From: Curvibacter sp.
GTDB lineage: Bacteria; Pseudomonadota; Gammaproteobacteria; Burkholderiales; Burkholderiaceae_C
Direction: 5' to 3'
Length of the DNA stretch: 41,689 bases
Assembly: GCA_004293725.1 (NCBI GenBank)
Contig: REAW01000028.1
Coordinates: 1-41,689 of the forward strand
Each line of letters starts with the position of its first letter. Positions within the stretch are counted from its first letter, which is position 1. Positions 31,200-41,383 of this stretch are shown here, in pieces. A program made the position numbers and the translations under genes. The notes below the pieces were generated by a model. It saw only the letters and a list, made by a program, of their open reading frames with translations, searched no databases and was not told where the DNA came from.

Positions 31200-32156
31200 A
31201 TGCAGGTGATTATCACGGATGCACGGTTGTCAAAGAGCAGAGCATTTAACCTGAGTGGTGCAAAGCTACTCTTGTCTCTGCTTGGTTTGTCAGTGGCTTT
31301 GATGTTGGTCTCAGCAGGCTTGTACCACTGGGTGTTCCTTAAAGGTGCTCGCGAAGGTTGGCCCATCATCGGGTCCTTGGTTCGATTGGTGGTGAAAGAT
31401 GAGTTCGCTCAACGTGACCGATATCTGAGGGAAAACATCGAAGTGCTCGCAAAAAAACTCGGGGAAATGCAAGCCAAGATGCTGCAGTTGGAGTCCTTGG
31501 GAGAGCGTGTATCAGGTTTGGCCGGTGTGAACCCCTCTGAAATCAAATTGAAACCAGGTCAAGGCGGATTATTGTTAGAGGGCCGTCCGATTACTCTGGA
31601 AGAATTGGACGCAGGTCTAGATGCGTTGGATGTGTTGGCAACCCAGCGTTCGGATGCCATGACCGTTATGGAGTCACGACTTTTTGAACAAAAGATTAAG
31701 AAGATGATGGTTCCGACGCAGATTCCGGTTCAAAACGCCAGCCTCGGTTCTGTGTTCGGTTGGCGTATTGATCCTATAACGGGGCGTTCTGCATTACATA
31801 CGGGTTTGGATTTTCCAGCGGAGACCGGTACCCCTATTTATTCAGCAGCAGGCGGAATGGTGGTTACAGAGGAATTTCACTTTCAATACGGCAACATGAT
31901 TGAAGTGGACCATGGAAACAACTTGATAACACGCTATGCGCATGCATCCAGAGTAATGGTGAAAAAAGGCGACTTGATCAAACGTGGGCAAAAAATTGCT
32001 GAGGTCGGGACTTCCGGCCGATCCACAGGGCCGCACTTGCATTTTGAGGTCTTGGTGCAAGGTGTACCCCAAGATCCACAAAAGTTCTTGAACGCTGGCC
32101 GAGCGATTCCTGGTGCTCAGATGGCCCAATCCAAAGCGCCTATCGCACAGCGCTAA
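31200..32156 (+). CDS. M23-family metallopeptidase (peptidoglycan hydrolase/regulator)
   Basis: The 318-residue protein has an N-terminal membrane segment (LLLSLLGLSVALMLVSAGLY), a coiled-coil region (about residues 70-110; LRENIEVLAKKLGEMQAKML), and a C-terminal LytM/M23 domain with the zinc motifs HTGLDFPAETGTPI (HxxxD) and GPHLHFEVLV (HxH). M23 enzymes cut peptide bonds in peptidoglycan or, with degraded sites, activate amidases; this one keeps the metal residues. It faces the periplasm and is anchored by the N-terminal helix. It is upstream of secA by about 140 bases. Confidence 0.92.
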   Translation: MQVIITDARLSKSRAFNLSGAKLLLSLLGLSVALMLVSAGLYHWVFLKGAREGWPIIGSLVRLVVKDEFAQRDRYLRENIEVLAKKLGEMQAKMLQLESLGERVSGLAGVNPSEIKLKPGQGGLLLEGRPITLEELDAGLDALDVLATQRSDAMTVMESRLFEQKIKKMMVPTQIPVQNASLGSVFGWRIDPITGRSALHTGLDFPAETGTPIYSAAGGMVVTEEFHFQYGNMIEVDHGNNLITRYAHASRVMVKKGDLIKRGQKIAEVGTSGRSTGPHLHFEVLVQGVPQDPQKFLNAGRAIPGAQMAQSKAPIAQR

Positions 32157-32259
32157 AATGATTGGTTTGGTAACTGCGGTGAACGTGCAAGTGCAATAGT
32201 CCTTGCCTTCCATCCAGTTGCCCCCATTTCACCCAGAAGAGAAAAAGGACTGCGCTGAT

Positions 32260-32281
32260 CTGCAACCCATGGTGGGTGCAG
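32260..32281 (+). promoter_or_regulatory. Hairpin just upstream of the secA start
   Basis: CTGCAACCCA (32260-32269) pairs with TGGGTGCAG (32273-32281), leaving one bulged base. It ends 15 bases before the secA ATG (32297) and could hinder ribosome access. No clear Shine-Dalgarno is visible in the gap. Confidence 0.4.
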
Positions 32282-32296
32282 GCCAGTCTTGCATGC

Positions 32297-35050
32297 ATGG
32301 CCATCAATATTCTTACCAAAATCTTCGGCAGTCGCAATGACCGCTTGCTCAAGCAGTACCGCACTGTCGTGCAGCGCATCAACGCACTGGAAACTCAGTT
32401 CGAGCAACTGACCGACGATGCATTGCGTGCCAAAACGCAAGAGTTTAAAGACCGAGTAGCACAAGGCGAGACCTTGGACGCCATCTTGCCCGAAGCATTT
32501 GCTGTGGTGCGGGAAGGCTCCAAGCGCATCATGAAAATGCGGCACTTTGATGTGCAGTTGCTAGGTGGAATGTCGCTGCACAACGGCAAAATTTCTGAGA
32601 TGCGCACCGGTGAAGGTAAAACCCTTACTGCCACGTTGCCGGTTTATCTCAACGCGTTGAGCAACAAAGGTGTGCACGTCGTCACGGTCAATGATTATTT
32701 GGCGAGCCGAGATGCCCAGTGGATGGGGCGCTTGTACAACTTCTTGGGTTTGACGGTAGGTATCAATATGCCTCAAGTGCCTCGCGAAGAAAAGCAGGCC
32801 GCATATCGCGCCGACATTACCTATGGAACCAATAACGAATTCGGTTTCGACTACCTGCGCGACAACATGGTCTACGAAGTAGCCGACCGCGTTCAACGTG
32901 GGTTGAATTACGCCATCGTGGACGAAGTTGACTCCATCTTGATCGATGAAGCGCGCACCCCCCTGATCATCAGTGGTCAGGCCGAAGATCACACGGATCT
33001 GTATATTGCTGTTAACAAAGCCATTCCCAAGCTGCTGAGGCAAGAGGGTGAAGCGGACCCACGCACAGGCGAAGGCGTGACCAAGCCTGGTGACTTCACC
33101 TTGGATGAAAAAAGCCACCAAGTCTTCTTAACCGAACAAGGGCATGAGTCTGCCGAGCAAATTTTCGCCGAACTGGGCTTGATTCCCGCAGGCTCGTCGC
33201 TGTACGACCCAGCCAACATTACGTTGATGCACCACTTGTACGCGGCGCTGCGAGCCAATCACCTCTACCATCGCGATCAACACTATGTAGTGCAACAGGG
33301 TGAGATTGTCATTGTGGACGAGTTCACGGGTCGATTGATGACCGGTCGCCGCTGGAGCGATGGATTGCACCAGGCTGTCGAAGCTAAGGAAGGCGTGCAG
33401 ATTCAGGCCGAGAACCAAACACTGGCGTCCATCACGTTTCAGAACTACTTCCGTCTGTATGGCAAGCTGGCTGGCATGACTGGTACTGCTGATACCGAAG
33501 CTTACGAATTCCAGGAAATCTACGGTCTTGAGACTGTGGTGATCCCGCCCAATCGCGTTAGCCGACGCGATGACCAACTAGACCGCGTCTATAAGACGAC
33601 CAGAGAAAAGTATGAAGCGGCAATCAAGGATATTCGTGAATGCTACGAGCGTGGGCAGCCTGTATTGGTGGGTACAACCTCAATTGAAAATTCAGAAATC
33701 ATTGCCCAGTTGTTGGAAAAAGAGAAGCTGCCGCATCAGGTGCTGAACGCCAAGCAACATGCGCGCGAAGCGGACATTGTGGCCCAGGCTGGCAGAAACA
33801 AGATGATTACCATTGCAACCAACATGGCTGGACGGGGAACCGACATTGTGCTGGGCGGCAACATCGAAAAAATCGTCGAAGCGGTAGAGACTGACGAGAG
33901 CCTAGACGCCACTGCCAAAGAAGAAAATATCAAGGCATTACGTGCGCAGTGGGGGCAGGACCATGAGGCCATCAAGGCCTTGGGTGGGTTGCGCATCATC
34001 GCCACCGAACGCCATGAATCTCGCCGTATTGACAACCAACTTCGTGGTCGGTCTGGCCGCCAGGGTGACCCTGGTTCGTCGCGATTTTATTTGAGTCTGG
34101 ATGACTCGCTGATGCGCATTTTCGCGGGTGATCGCGTGAAGTCCATCATGGACCGTTTGAAAATGCCGGATGGTGAAGCGATTGAAGCCGGCATCGTGAC
34201 CCGTAGCATTGAAAGTGCGCAGCGCAAAGTGGAGGCACGCAACTTTGACATGCGCAAACAGTTGCTGGAGTACGACGATGTGTCAAATGACCAACGCAAG
34301 GTCATTTACCAGCAGCGCAACGAGATTATTGATGCCGAGGACTTGGGCGCGCAGATTACTTCATTGCGCGAAGGGACATTTCAAGACTTGGTGCGGCAGT
34401 TCGTACCGGCAGAGTCTGTGGAAGAGCAGTGGGACGTGCCAGCGTTGCAAAAAGTACTAGCCGACGATTGGCAGATCAATTTGGATCTGAGCAAACAAGT
34501 GTCAGACGCCAGCTCCATCACCGATGACGAAATCGTATCTTCGGTAGTGGATGCTGCCAACACTTTTTTTCAGGCCAAAGTGGACTTGGTAGGCGCCAAG
34601 AATTTCACCCAGTTTGAACGGATGGTTCTGCTGCAAAGTGTAGATAGCCATTGGCGGGACCACTTGAGTGCACTCGACTACCTGCGCCAGGGCATTCACC
34701 TTCGGGGCTACGCCCAGAAGCAGCCCAAACAAGAATATAAGCGTGAGGCTTTCGAGCTATTTGGCCAGTTGCTGGACTCAGTGAAAAACGACGTCACCAA
34801 AGTACTGATGACGGTCAAAATAAAATCCAGCGAGCAATTGGATGAAGCTGCGGAAGCCTTGGGGGCACGTGGTGAAAATATTGCCAATGTGACCTACAGC
34901 GCCCCCACCGAAACTGGCGAGGTTCAAACCACGGTTGACATTGCGACTGTGAAGCCCAGCGCCAGTGATGTGCCGCGTGTAGGCCGCAATGAACCTTGCC
35001 CCTGTGGCAGCGGGAAAAAGTATAAGCACTGCCACGGCCAATTGACTTGA
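32297..35050 (+). CDS. secA: Protein translocase ATPase SecA
   Basis: This 917-residue protein is SecA. The start [20 protein letters not shown] matches the family (an in-frame start at 32276 is rejected). Motifs in order: [17 protein letters not shown] (Walker A), [20 protein letters not shown] (DEAD-type Walker B), [15 protein letters not shown] and [20 protein letters not shown] (helicase motor 2), and the C-terminal SecB/zinc-binding tail with [14 protein letters not shown]. It drives preproteins through SecYEG using ATP. It follows the M23 peptidase gene and precedes argJ by 10 bases. Confidence 0.98.
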   Translation: MAINILTKIFGSRNDRLLKQYRTVVQRINALETQFEQLTDDALRAKTQEFKDRVAQGETLDAILPEAFAVVREGSKRIMKMRHFDVQLLGGMSLHNGKISEMRTGEGKTLTATLPVYLNALSNKGVHVVTVNDYLASRDAQWMGRLYNFLGLTVGINMPQVPREEKQAAYRADITYGTNNEFGFDYLRDNMVYEVADRVQRGLNYAIVDEVDSILIDEARTPLIISGQAEDHTDLYIAVNKAIPKLLRQEGEADPRTGEGVTKPGDFTLDEKSHQVFLTEQGHESAEQIFAELGLIPAGSSLYDPANITLMHHLYAALRANHLYHRDQHYVVQQGEIVIVDEFTGRLMTGRRWSDGLHQAVEAKEGVQIQAENQTLASITFQNYFRLYGKLAGMTGTADTEAYEFQEIYGLETVVIPPNRVSRRDDQLDRVYKTTREKYEAAIKDIRECYERGQPVLVGTTSIENSEIIAQLLEKEKLPHQVLNAKQHAREADIVAQAGRNKMITIATNMAGRGTDIVLGGNIEKIVEAVETDESLDATAKEENIKALRAQWGQDHEAIKALGGLRIIATERHESRRIDNQLRGRSGRQGDPGSSRFYLSLDDSLMRIFAGDRVKSIMDRLKMPDGEAIEAGIVTRSIESAQRKVEARNFDMRKQLLEYDDVSNDQRKVIYQQRNEIIDAEDLGAQITSLREGTFQDLVRQFVPAESVEEQWDVPALQKVLADDWQINLDLSKQVSDASSITDDEIVSSVVDAANTFFQAKVDLVGAKNFTQFERMVLLQSVDSHWRDHLSALDYLRQGIHLRGYAQKQPKQEYKREAFELFGQLLDSVKNDVTKVLMTVKIKSSEQLDEAAEALGARGENIANVTYSAPTETGEVQTTVDIATVKPSASDVPRVGRNEPCPCGSGKKYKHCHGQLT

Positions 35051-35060
35051 TGGTGCGTCT

Positions 35061-36290
35061 ATGCCTGTAAATCTTCCCCTCCCCGACGCGGCAAGCTTGT
35101 TTCCCATAGCTGGGGTCCGCATTGGAGTAACCGAAGCTGGCATACGCAAGCCCGGCCGCAAGGACCTCACGGTGGTTCTACTGGACGAAGGTGCTAGCGT
35201 GTCGGGTGTGTTTACCACCAATCGCTTTTGTGCTGCGCCGGTACAACTGTGTCGCGAGCATCTAGCTTCTGGCCAAGCCACACGCGCCCTTTTGATCAAC
35301 ACCGGCAATGCCAATGCCGGCACTGGGGCTGATGGGCTGGCCCGCGCCCAGCGTACCTGTTTGGCCTTGGCAAACAAACTAGGGGTTGATGTGCGGCAGG
35401 TATTGCCTTTCTCCACTGGCGTGATCATGGAAACACTGCCGGTAGATCGTATTGAAGCCGGCTTGGATGCCGCTCTTTCCGATGCACGCTCGGACAATTG
35501 GCTGAAGGCAGCGCAAGGCATCATGACGACGGACACGCAGCCGAAAGCCTATGGTGCCCAAATCACCATTGGTGGCAAGCAGATCAGCATCAGCGGAATT
35601 AGCAAGGGCGCAGGCATGATCCGGCCCAACATGGCCACCATGTTGGGTTTTGTCGCAACGGACTGTTGCGTTAGTCCGTCAGTGATGCACCAGTTGGCGC
35701 TGGAAATGGCGGAGGGCTCATTCAATCGCATCACTGTGGATGGAGATACCTCTACCAACGATTCCCTGGTTGTAATTGCTTCCAACAAGGCGGGAAACGT
35801 CGAGATTACTTCGCTGCAATCGGCAGATGGCCAAGCGCTCAAACATGCCATGCTCGGCGTGGCACGTCAGCTGGCACAAGCCATAGTGCGAGATGGCGAG
35901 GGTGCTACCAAATTCATCACGGTGCAGGTGGAGGCGGGGCGTACAGAGGAAGAGTGTCGCAAAGTGGCTTATGCCATTGCACATTCGCCTCTGGTCAAAA
36001 CCGCTTTCTACGCTAGCGACCCCAATCTGGGCCGTATTTTGGCGGCGGTGGGATATGCCGGCATCGACGATCTGGACCAGGCGGGCATTGAACTGTATTT
36101 GGACGACGTGCATGTGGCTACGCATGGGGGGCGAAACCCCGCCTACCTTGAGGTAGATGGGCAGCGTGTCATGAAACAAAGTGAAATAACGGTCCGGGTA
36201 GGTTTAGGGCGTGGTGTCGCCACGCAAACCGTGTGGACCTGCGATTTCAGCCACGATTACGTCACCATCAACGCGGACTACCGTTCCTGA
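35061..36290 (+). CDS. argJ: Bifunctional ornithine acetyltransferase / N-acetylglutamate synthase ArgJ
   Basis: The 409-residue protein is Arg[52 protein letters not shown], and the self-cleavage site in [17 protein letters not shown], where Thr of MATMLG becomes the new N terminus and catalytic nucleophile of the beta chain. It ends with the conserved [18 protein letters not shown]. It recycles the acetyl group between N-acetylornithine and glutamate in arginine synthesis. Its place after secA is typical of the betaproteobacterial cluster. Confidence 0.96.
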   Translation: MPVNLPLPDAASLFPIAGVRIGVTEAGIRKPGRKDLTVVLLDEGASVSGVFTTNRFCAAPVQLCREHLASGQATRALLINTGNANAGTGADGLARAQRTCLALANKLGVDVRQVLPFSTGVIMETLPVDRIEAGLDAALSDARSDNWLKAAQGIMTTDTQPKAYGAQITIGGKQISISGISKGAGMIRPNMATMLGFVATDCCVSPSVMHQLALEMAEGSFNRITVDGDTSTNDSLVVIASNKAGNVEITSLQSADGQALKHAMLGVARQLAQAIVRDGEGATKFITVQVEAGRTEEECRKVAYAIAHSPLVKTAFYASDPNLGRILAAVGYAGIDDLDQAGIELYLDDVHVATHGGRNPAYLEVDGQRVMKQSEITVRVGLGRGVATQTVWTCDFSHDYVTINADYRS

Positions 36291-36300
36291 GCGACGCTCC

Positions 36301-37185
36301 ATGATGGACACTCTGAACCAAGAGTTGGCCAGTTTCTTGGCGCGCGCGGAACTGTTTATGGCCCGAGTTGAAGCGTCCTTGCCACACGGCTTGGAGCAGC
36401 CTGACTGGGATGCGTCGATCGCCTTCCGCTACCGGCGTCGCCGTTCGGGCCAGGGCGTTATCTCACCAGTCTTGCATGTCGGTGCAATGGCGTTGGATTC
36501 TCTCAAAGAGATTGACGACCAAAAAGAAAAAATCCAACGCAACACCGCGCAATTTGTTCGTGGTTCTACGGCCAATAACGTATTGCTTACCGGTGCAAGG
36601 GGTACTGGCAAGTCTTCGCTGGTTAGAGCCTGCCTGCACACCTACGCCGCTCAAGGGTTGCGCTTGATTGAAGTGGACAAAACCGACTTGGTGGACCTGA
36701 TGGATATCGTGGACCTGGTCGCGCAACGGCCTGAAAAGTTCATTGTGTTTTGTGATGACTTGAGTTTTGACGATGGCGAACCGGGGTACAAAGCATTGAA
36801 GTCAGTGCTCGATGGTTCAGTAGCAGCAGCGACTCCCAATGTCCTGGTCTATGCCACTAGCAACCGCCGCCATTTGTTGCCCGAGTACATGTCCGAAAAC
36901 CTGTCCTATAAACACACCGACGATGGTGAAGTGCATCCAGGCGAGGGTGTGGAAGAAAAAATTTCATTGTCCGAGCGTTTTGGGTTGTGGGTAAGCTTTT
37001 ACCCGTTTACCCAAGATGAATACTTGGCCATTGTTGCTCAGTGGCTGACCGCCTTGGGTGTTGCACCCAATCGGATTGCTACAGCGCGCCCTGATGCCCT
37101 CCTATGGGCGTTAGAACGCGGCTCGCGCAGTGGTCGCGTGGCGTACCAGTTTGCCAAAGACTTTGCGGCGCGTAACCCGGAATGA
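36301..37185 (+). CDS. DUF815-family AAA+ ATPase
   Basis: This 294-residue protein has Walker A LLTGARGTGKSSLVRACLHT, Walker B KFIVFCDDLSFDDGEPGYKA, sensor-1 region VLVYATSNRRHLLPEYMSEN, and the closing arginine-rich block WALERGSRSGRVAYQFAKDF. DUF815 ATPases are widespread and uncharacterised. The tandem ATG at 36301 is taken as the start because the family begins close to it. Its end overlaps the mutT ATG (ATGA), so the two are translated as a pair. Confidence 0.9.
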   Translation: MMDTLNQELASFLARAELFMARVEASLPHGLEQPDWDASIAFRYRRRRSGQGVISPVLHVGAMALDSLKEIDDQKEKIQRNTAQFVRGSTANNVLLTGARGTGKSSLVRACLHTYAAQGLRLIEVDKTDLVDLMDIVDLVAQRPEKFIVFCDDLSFDDGEPGYKALKSVLDGSVAAATPNVLVYATSNRRHLLPEYMSENLSYKHTDDGEVHPGEGVEEKISLSERFGLWVSFYPFTQDEYLAIVAQWLTALGVAPNRIATARPDALLWALERGSRSGRVAYQFAKDFAARNPE

Positions 37186-37649
37186 GCCAAGCCCTAGTGG
37201 CCGACCCCGGCAGTGCACGCGAAGGCACCCCTGACCGCAAAGCGATTGATGTCGCTGTGGGAGTTTTGGTGCGGGAAGATGGCGCATTTTTGCTGACCTC
37301 GAGGCCAGAAGGCAAGGCCTACAGCGGCTACTGGGAGTTCCCGGGCGGAAAACTGGAGGCTGGCGAGTCGGTGGAGCAGGCTTTGCGCCGCGAATTGGAG
37401 GAGGAAATCGGCATCATTGTTGGTGCCGTGATTCCGTGGAGGGTCGAGCTAGTCGACTACCCCCACGCCTTGGTACGGCTACATTTTTGCAAGGTGTTTA
37501 GCTGGGCGGGAGATCTGCAAATGCGAGAGTCGCAACACTACGCTTGGGCGCAATTGCCGGTGCAGGTGCAGCCAGTGCTGCCCGGGACCGTGCCTGTGTT
37601 GGACTGGTTAGCGGCTGAGCGGGGATTTTCGGGTGCTACTTTTTTATAG
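37182..37649 (+). CDS. mutT: NUDIX hydrolase MutT (8-oxo-dGTP diphosphatase)
   Basis: The 155-residue protein contains the NUDIX box GGKLEAGESVEQALRRELEE-EIGI at about residues 55-78, preceded by VAVGVLVREDGAFLLTSRPE and YWEFPGG, as in MutT. It hydrolyses oxidised dGTP and prevents A:T to C:G mutations. The last residues (GATFL) and the TAG stop are formed by a copy of the dispersed repeat, so the original C terminus may have been changed. It overlaps the upstream ATPase gene by four bases and converges on yacG. Confidence 0.93.
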   Translation: MSQALVADPGSAREGTPDRKAIDVAVGVLVREDGAFLLTSRPEGKAYSGYWEFPGGKLEAGESVEQALRRELEEEIGIIVGAVIPWRVELVDYPHALVRLHFCKVFSWAGDLQMRESQHYAWAQLPVQVQPVLPGTVPVLDWLAAERGFSGATFL

Positions 37650-37690
37650 CTTCTCGCGCAAATTCCTAAAGGGCTAGAGTCCAATTTGGT
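37634..37690 (+). repeat. Copy of the dispersed repeat (copy A)
   Basis: GTGCTACTTTTTTATAGCTT is followed by CTCGCGCAAATTCCTAAAGG and GCTAGAGTCCAATTTGG. The ATAGCT block supplies the TAG stop of mutT (37647-37649). The copy fills most of the gap between convergent mutT and yacG. Confidence 0.7.
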
Positions 37691-37697
37691 TGAAACT

Positions 37698-37901
37698 TTA
37701 TTGTAGTTTGGCGTCGCCAAACACGAGGTCGTCAGGGGGGGCTTCAGTCGGGACGCGAAAAGATTCGCTTGCCCAAGCACCCAAATCCAAGTTTTTACAA
37801 CGTTCACCACAAAACGGACGATAAGCGTTGCTTTCCGCGTAGACGCTGTCACCGCCGCATTGGGGGCAGTTGACGACTTTTGCTTGATTCAGTTCAGCCA
37901 T
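37698..37901 (-). CDS. yacG: DNA gyrase inhibitor YacG (zinc protein)
   Basis: This 67-residue protein has the two CxxC-type pairs of YacG (NCPQCGG and PFCGERCKN) that bind zinc, followed by [14 protein letters not shown]. YacG binds GyrB and inhibits gyrase. It is the last gene of the coaE-zapD-yacG group; the zapD stop lies 19 bases upstream of its ATG. Confidence 0.93.
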   Translation of the reverse strand: MAELNQAKVVNCPQCGGDSVYAESNAYRPFCGERCKNLDLGAWASESFRVPTEAPPDDLVFGDAKLQ

Positions 37902-37920
37902 GGAAAAGCCATGCCCACGC

Positions 37921-38676
37921 TTACGAGCAAAGCGTTAACTCAAATGCTCCGTCTCCACCACTCGCGTGCAGTCGGTCATCGTCGGCGTGGCGCATCAGAC
38001 GGATAGATACCATTAAGCGGTTGCCGCTAATTTCGGGGATCACTTGGAGTGCAGGATCTAGTGACAGGCGTAACAACTGGAACGTTCTGCCTTGAGGCAG
38101 GTTTTGTTGGAACTGGCCGCCAAGAGCGACTACCTTTTGCGGAGAGCCCGAGTCGCGCAGCATCTTGAGCAGCAGGTGGATAGATTCCGCCAAGGGCGCG
38201 AGTGTGGATGCCCAGCGCTGCAGGTCTCGCTGACGCTCTTCCACACTGCGATGCTGCCAAGCGAAGTAGGCAGGTAGGTCAAATTCACACGTGCCTCCTG
38301 GTATGCCAACGCGGCTGCGGATGCTCATGAGCCAGTCGTTCTCGGTAAGTGCCTGTCCGGCTTTTCCAGCCAGTCCGTTCAAGGAGCTAAAACAATGGTC
38401 CAATTGCCCAATGACTTTGTCGAGTACGGATTCGGCAATAGCAGGGTTGCCGCGGTAGCCACTGAGAGTCTGTTTTTGTTTATCCAGATCCTTCAAAACA
38501 TCCGATTTCAAGTCCGCACGCGCCCCGACATCCATCACCTCAAAAATCGTGGTCAGCGCAAAATGGTGGTCTAAAGGTTCTGAGCGCGACATCAGCTCTG
38601 CAAGTCGCAGAAACAGATGCTCGAGTCGCAAATACGTGCGAATGCGTTCGTTAAAAGGGTATTCGTAGAGGATCAC
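37921..38676 (-). CDS. zapD: Cell division protein ZapD
   Basis: The 251-residue protein starts (GTG at 38676) [20 protein letters not shown], the conserved ZapD opening, and continues with FFALTT-like [38 protein letters not shown] and [15 protein letters not shown]. ZapD crosslinks FtsZ filaments in the Z ring. An upstream in-frame ATG at 38763 lies inside coaE and is rejected. A weak Shine-Dalgarno (CGGAAAA) precedes the GTG, 22 bases after the coaE stop. Confidence 0.92.
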   Translation of the reverse strand: MILYEYPFNERIRTYLRLEHLFLRLAELMSRSEPLDHHFALTTIFEVMDVGARADLKSDVLKDLDKQKQTLSGYRGNPAIAESVLDKVIGQLDHCFSSLNGLAGKAGQALTENDWLMSIRSRVGIPGGTCEFDLPAYFAWQHRSVEERQRDLQRWASTLAPLAESIHLLLKMLRDSGSPQKVVALGGQFQQNLPQGRTFQLLRLSLDPALQVIPEISGNRLMVSIRLMRHADDDRLHASGGDGAFELTLCS

Positions 38677-38698
38677 GCTGTTTTTTCCGGTCAGCGAA

Positions 38699-39307
38699 TC
38701 ATAGCCCGAACTGCCCTGCGATTTGCCGGACCTGCAAGGCCAGTTCGTCAAGAAAAATGCCATCGTTAAACATCACCACATCGGCAGCGCGCAGCCGTTG
38801 TGCGCGACTGGCTTGTGCGGCAATGATGTGCTCAACTTGCACGCGCGACAAGCTATTGCGTTGCATGACGCGCTGTATTTGGGTCTCCGTCGTGCAGTCC
38901 ACCACCATGACCCGATGCAGGTGCCGTCGCCAATGTGCTGACTCCACCAACAAAGGAATATCGAACACCAGATGCTGAGCTCCATTGTCTATGGCGTCTT
39001 GGGCCGCTTGTTCAATGGCAGTGCCAACTAGGGGGTGAACAATGGCTTCAAGCTGCGCCCGCGCTGTTGCATCGGAAAAGGCAAGTTGGCGCATCGCGTC
39101 TCGGTCCAGTGAGCCTTCTGCATTGATAAGCCCAGGTCCAAACACCTCGTGAATCTTGGGAATAGCGGCGCCACCCGCTGCAGTAACCGCACGAGACAGG
39201 ACGTCAGCGTCAATCAAGGTTGCGCCGCTTTTCACCCACAGCGTTGCTACGGTGCTTTTTCCACTGCCTATTCCCCCCGTGAGACCCAATCGCAAGGCAC
39301 TGGCCAT
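38699..39307 (-). CDS. coaE: Dephospho-CoA kinase CoaE
   Basis: This 202-residue P-loop kinase has Walker A LGLTGGIGSGKSTVATLWV, the LIDADVLSR block, LVFDIPLLVES and RAADVVMFNDG. It phosphorylates dephospho-CoA in the last step of coenzyme A synthesis. It lies six bases downstream of pilD and upstream of zapD, the usual beta/gammaproteobacterial order. Confidence 0.95.
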   Translation of the reverse strand: MASALRLGLTGGIGSGKSTVATLWVKSGATLIDADVLSRAVTAAGGAAIPKIHEVFGPGLINAEGSLDRDAMRQLAFSDATARAQLEAIVHPLVGTAIEQAAQDAIDNGAQHLVFDIPLLVESAHWRRHLHRVMVVDCTTETQIQRVMQRNSLSRVQVEHIIAAQASRAQRLRAADVVMFNDGIFLDELALQVRQIAGQFGL

Positions 39308-39313
39308 GGACTT

Positions 39314-40159
39314 TTAGATGCCAACCAGTTGGCGTAGTGTGTTCGGCCCTATGAGCATCGCAGTAAAGCCTGCGCCTGCCAAGAAGGGACCAAAGGGGAC
39401 ATAGCCTCCTTCGCGCAGACCACTGGTGAATTTCATGGCAATGCCGACCAAAGCGCCGATGACCGAGGCGATCAGAATAATAGGGATCAACAAGGGCCAG
39501 CCAAACCACGCACCCAGCGCGGCAAAAAGCTTGAAATCGCCATACCCCATCCCTTCTTTGCCGGTGACCAGCTTGAACACCCAGTAGATGGACCACAGCG
39601 ACAAATAGCCTGCCACGGCACCCCAGAAGGCAGTAGCCAACGGGACCGGCGTCCACTGCAGGGCAGAAGCTACCAATCCCAGCCACATCAGGGGTAAAGT
39701 CATGTCGTCGGGCAACAACGTGGTGTCCCAGTCGATCAACGCCATCCCTAACAAAAGAGCCGAGAATGCGCACCATGCTATCCCCGAAGCCGAGGCACCC
39801 CATTGCCATGCACACCAATAAAACATGGCCCCTGTGACCAACTCGACTGCTGGATAGCGCGCGCTAATCGGCGCTTTGCAGCTCGCGCATTTGCCGCGCA
39901 GTGCCGCATAACTCACCACAGGGATGTTTTCAAACCAGCGGATTTGGTGGCCACAGTGAGGGCAACGCGAGCGCGGCACCATCAGGTTGAAAGGCGTAGG
40001 GGCCACAACCTCTTTGCCAGCCAGTTCAGCGCATTCGTTTGCCCATTGTTGCTCCATCATTTTGGGCAGACGGTGCACCACTACATTCAGGAAACTGCCA
40101 AAAAGCAAGCCCAGAACACCAAACAAGCTGGCGTCCAGCCATTGCACACCTGATAGCAT
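39314..40159 (-). CDS. pilD: Prepilin peptidase / N-methyltransferase PilD
   Basis: The 281-residue integral membrane protein has the N-terminal FGSFLNVVVHRLPKMME block, an intact zinc tetracysteine (CPHCGHQIRWFENIPVVSYA ... KCASCKAP) and the two catalytic aspartates in MALIDWDTTLLPDDMTL and GYGDFKLFAALGAWFGW. It cleaves and methylates type IV prepilins and type II pseudopilins. Its start touches the pilC stop, and coaE follows, so it is in the pilBCD-coaE operon. The gene is intact although pilC is interrupted. Confidence 0.95.
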   Translation of the reverse strand: MLSGVQWLDASLFGVLGLLFGSFLNVVVHRLPKMMEQQWANECAELAGKEVVAPTPFNLMVPRSRCPHCGHQIRWFENIPVVSYAALRGKCASCKAPISARYPAVELVTGAMFYWCAWQWGASASGIAWCAFSALLLGMALIDWDTTLLPDDMTLPLMWLGLVASALQWTPVPLATAFWGAVAGYLSLWSIYWVFKLVTGKEGMGYGDFKLFAALGAWFGWPLLIPIILIASVIGALVGIAMKFTSGLREGGYVPFGPFLAGAGFTAMLIGPNTLRQLVGI

Positions 40160-41363
40160 CAGACCACTTGTCCCAATTTGAAGATGGGCAGGTACATCGA
40201 CACCACGATGCCACCGATGATGGTACCGAGAACCACAATGATGATGGGCTCCATCAGGCTGGAAATACCTGCCACCATGTCATCCACTTCAGCCTCGTAA
40301 AAATCTGCGGCTTTACCCAGCATGTGGTCAATGGAGCCCGACTCTTCGCCAATTGCGCACATTTGCAAAACCATACTGGGAAACAAGTTGACATTGGTCA
40401 TCGCAGCAGTCAAAGCGGTACCCGTTGATACTTCTTGTTGGATCTTTTGAGTCGCACGCTGATAAACGATGTTGCCGGAAGCGCCCCCCACGGAGTCCAG
40501 TGCTTCCACGAGCGGAACGCCAGCAGCAAACATGGTGGAGAGTGTGCGAGTCCAGCGCGCAACACAACTCTTGTCCACCATCACACCAAAAATGGGTAAC
40601 TTGAGCATCAGCCGGTCCATAAACTCTTGCACTTTTTCGTTGCGCCTCCATGCCTGCATGAAAAAATACAAACCGCCACCGATGCCACCAAAGATAAGCC
40701 ACCAATAGTCAATAAAGAACTCACTCATAGCAATAACTATCAGTGTCGGCGCTGGAAGCTCACCACCAAATGAGGAGAACACTTGCTTGAATGAGGGGAT
40801 CACAAAGATCATGATCACGGACACCACCACAAAGGCAACCACCAACACCGCGATGGGGTACATCAGTGCCGCTTTGATTTTGGACTTGATGGCTTCTGTC
40901 TTTTCCATGTAGACCGCCAAGCGGTCCAAGAGCTGGTCCAAAATACCGGCCGATTCGCCGGCTTCCACCAAGTTGCAATACAGGTTGTCAAAGTACAGCG
41001 GATATTTTCGGAAAGCAGTACTGAGCGATGTACCAGTCTCAACATCTTGCCGGATATCGTTGAGCAACTTGGTCACGCTGGGGTTGGGATTGCCGCGGCC
41101 CACAATATCAAAGGCTTGAAGCCCTTCATCATGGTAGCCAGCTGGCGGGTGAAGATCGCCATGTCCTTGGGTTTGATGCTCTTGCCAGAGCGCATCCGCC
41201 GCTTTTTGATTTTGGTGGGCGTAACCCCTTGGCGACGCAGTGATGACTTGACCTGGTTCTCGCCCACAGCGCGTATCTCGCCTCGGACCTGCTTGCCATT
41301 GCGGTCCTTGCCTTCCCACTCGAATACTGCGTCTTTGTTGTCCGCAGACTTTGCTGTTGCCAT
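40159..41363 (-). pseudogene. pilC: Type IV pilus inner-membrane platform protein PilC, frameshifted
   Basis: The protein starts at 41363 (MATAKSADNKDAVFEWEGKD) and reads normally to IFTRQLATMMK. The next residues should be AGVPLLQAFDIVGRG, but the frame goes out of phase (GFKPLILWAAAI, stop at 41073). LQAFDIVGRGNPNPSVTKLL resumes in another frame and runs to 40159. At 41121-41124 the sequence is consistent with loss of 13 bases covering the AGVPL codons. Everything else, including both GspF domains (second one: FAAGVPLVEALD) and membrane segments, is intact. If real, pilus assembly through this PilC is lost; otherwise it is an assembly artefact. Confidence 0.85.
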
Positions 41364-41383
41364 AGGATTCCCTGTTTTGCCTT

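Noticed and set aside
36211..36300. Upstream start for the DUF815 ATPase overlapping the end of argJ
   Set aside because: The additional residues are the shadow of the argJ C terminus; the tandem ATG at 36301 fits the family better.
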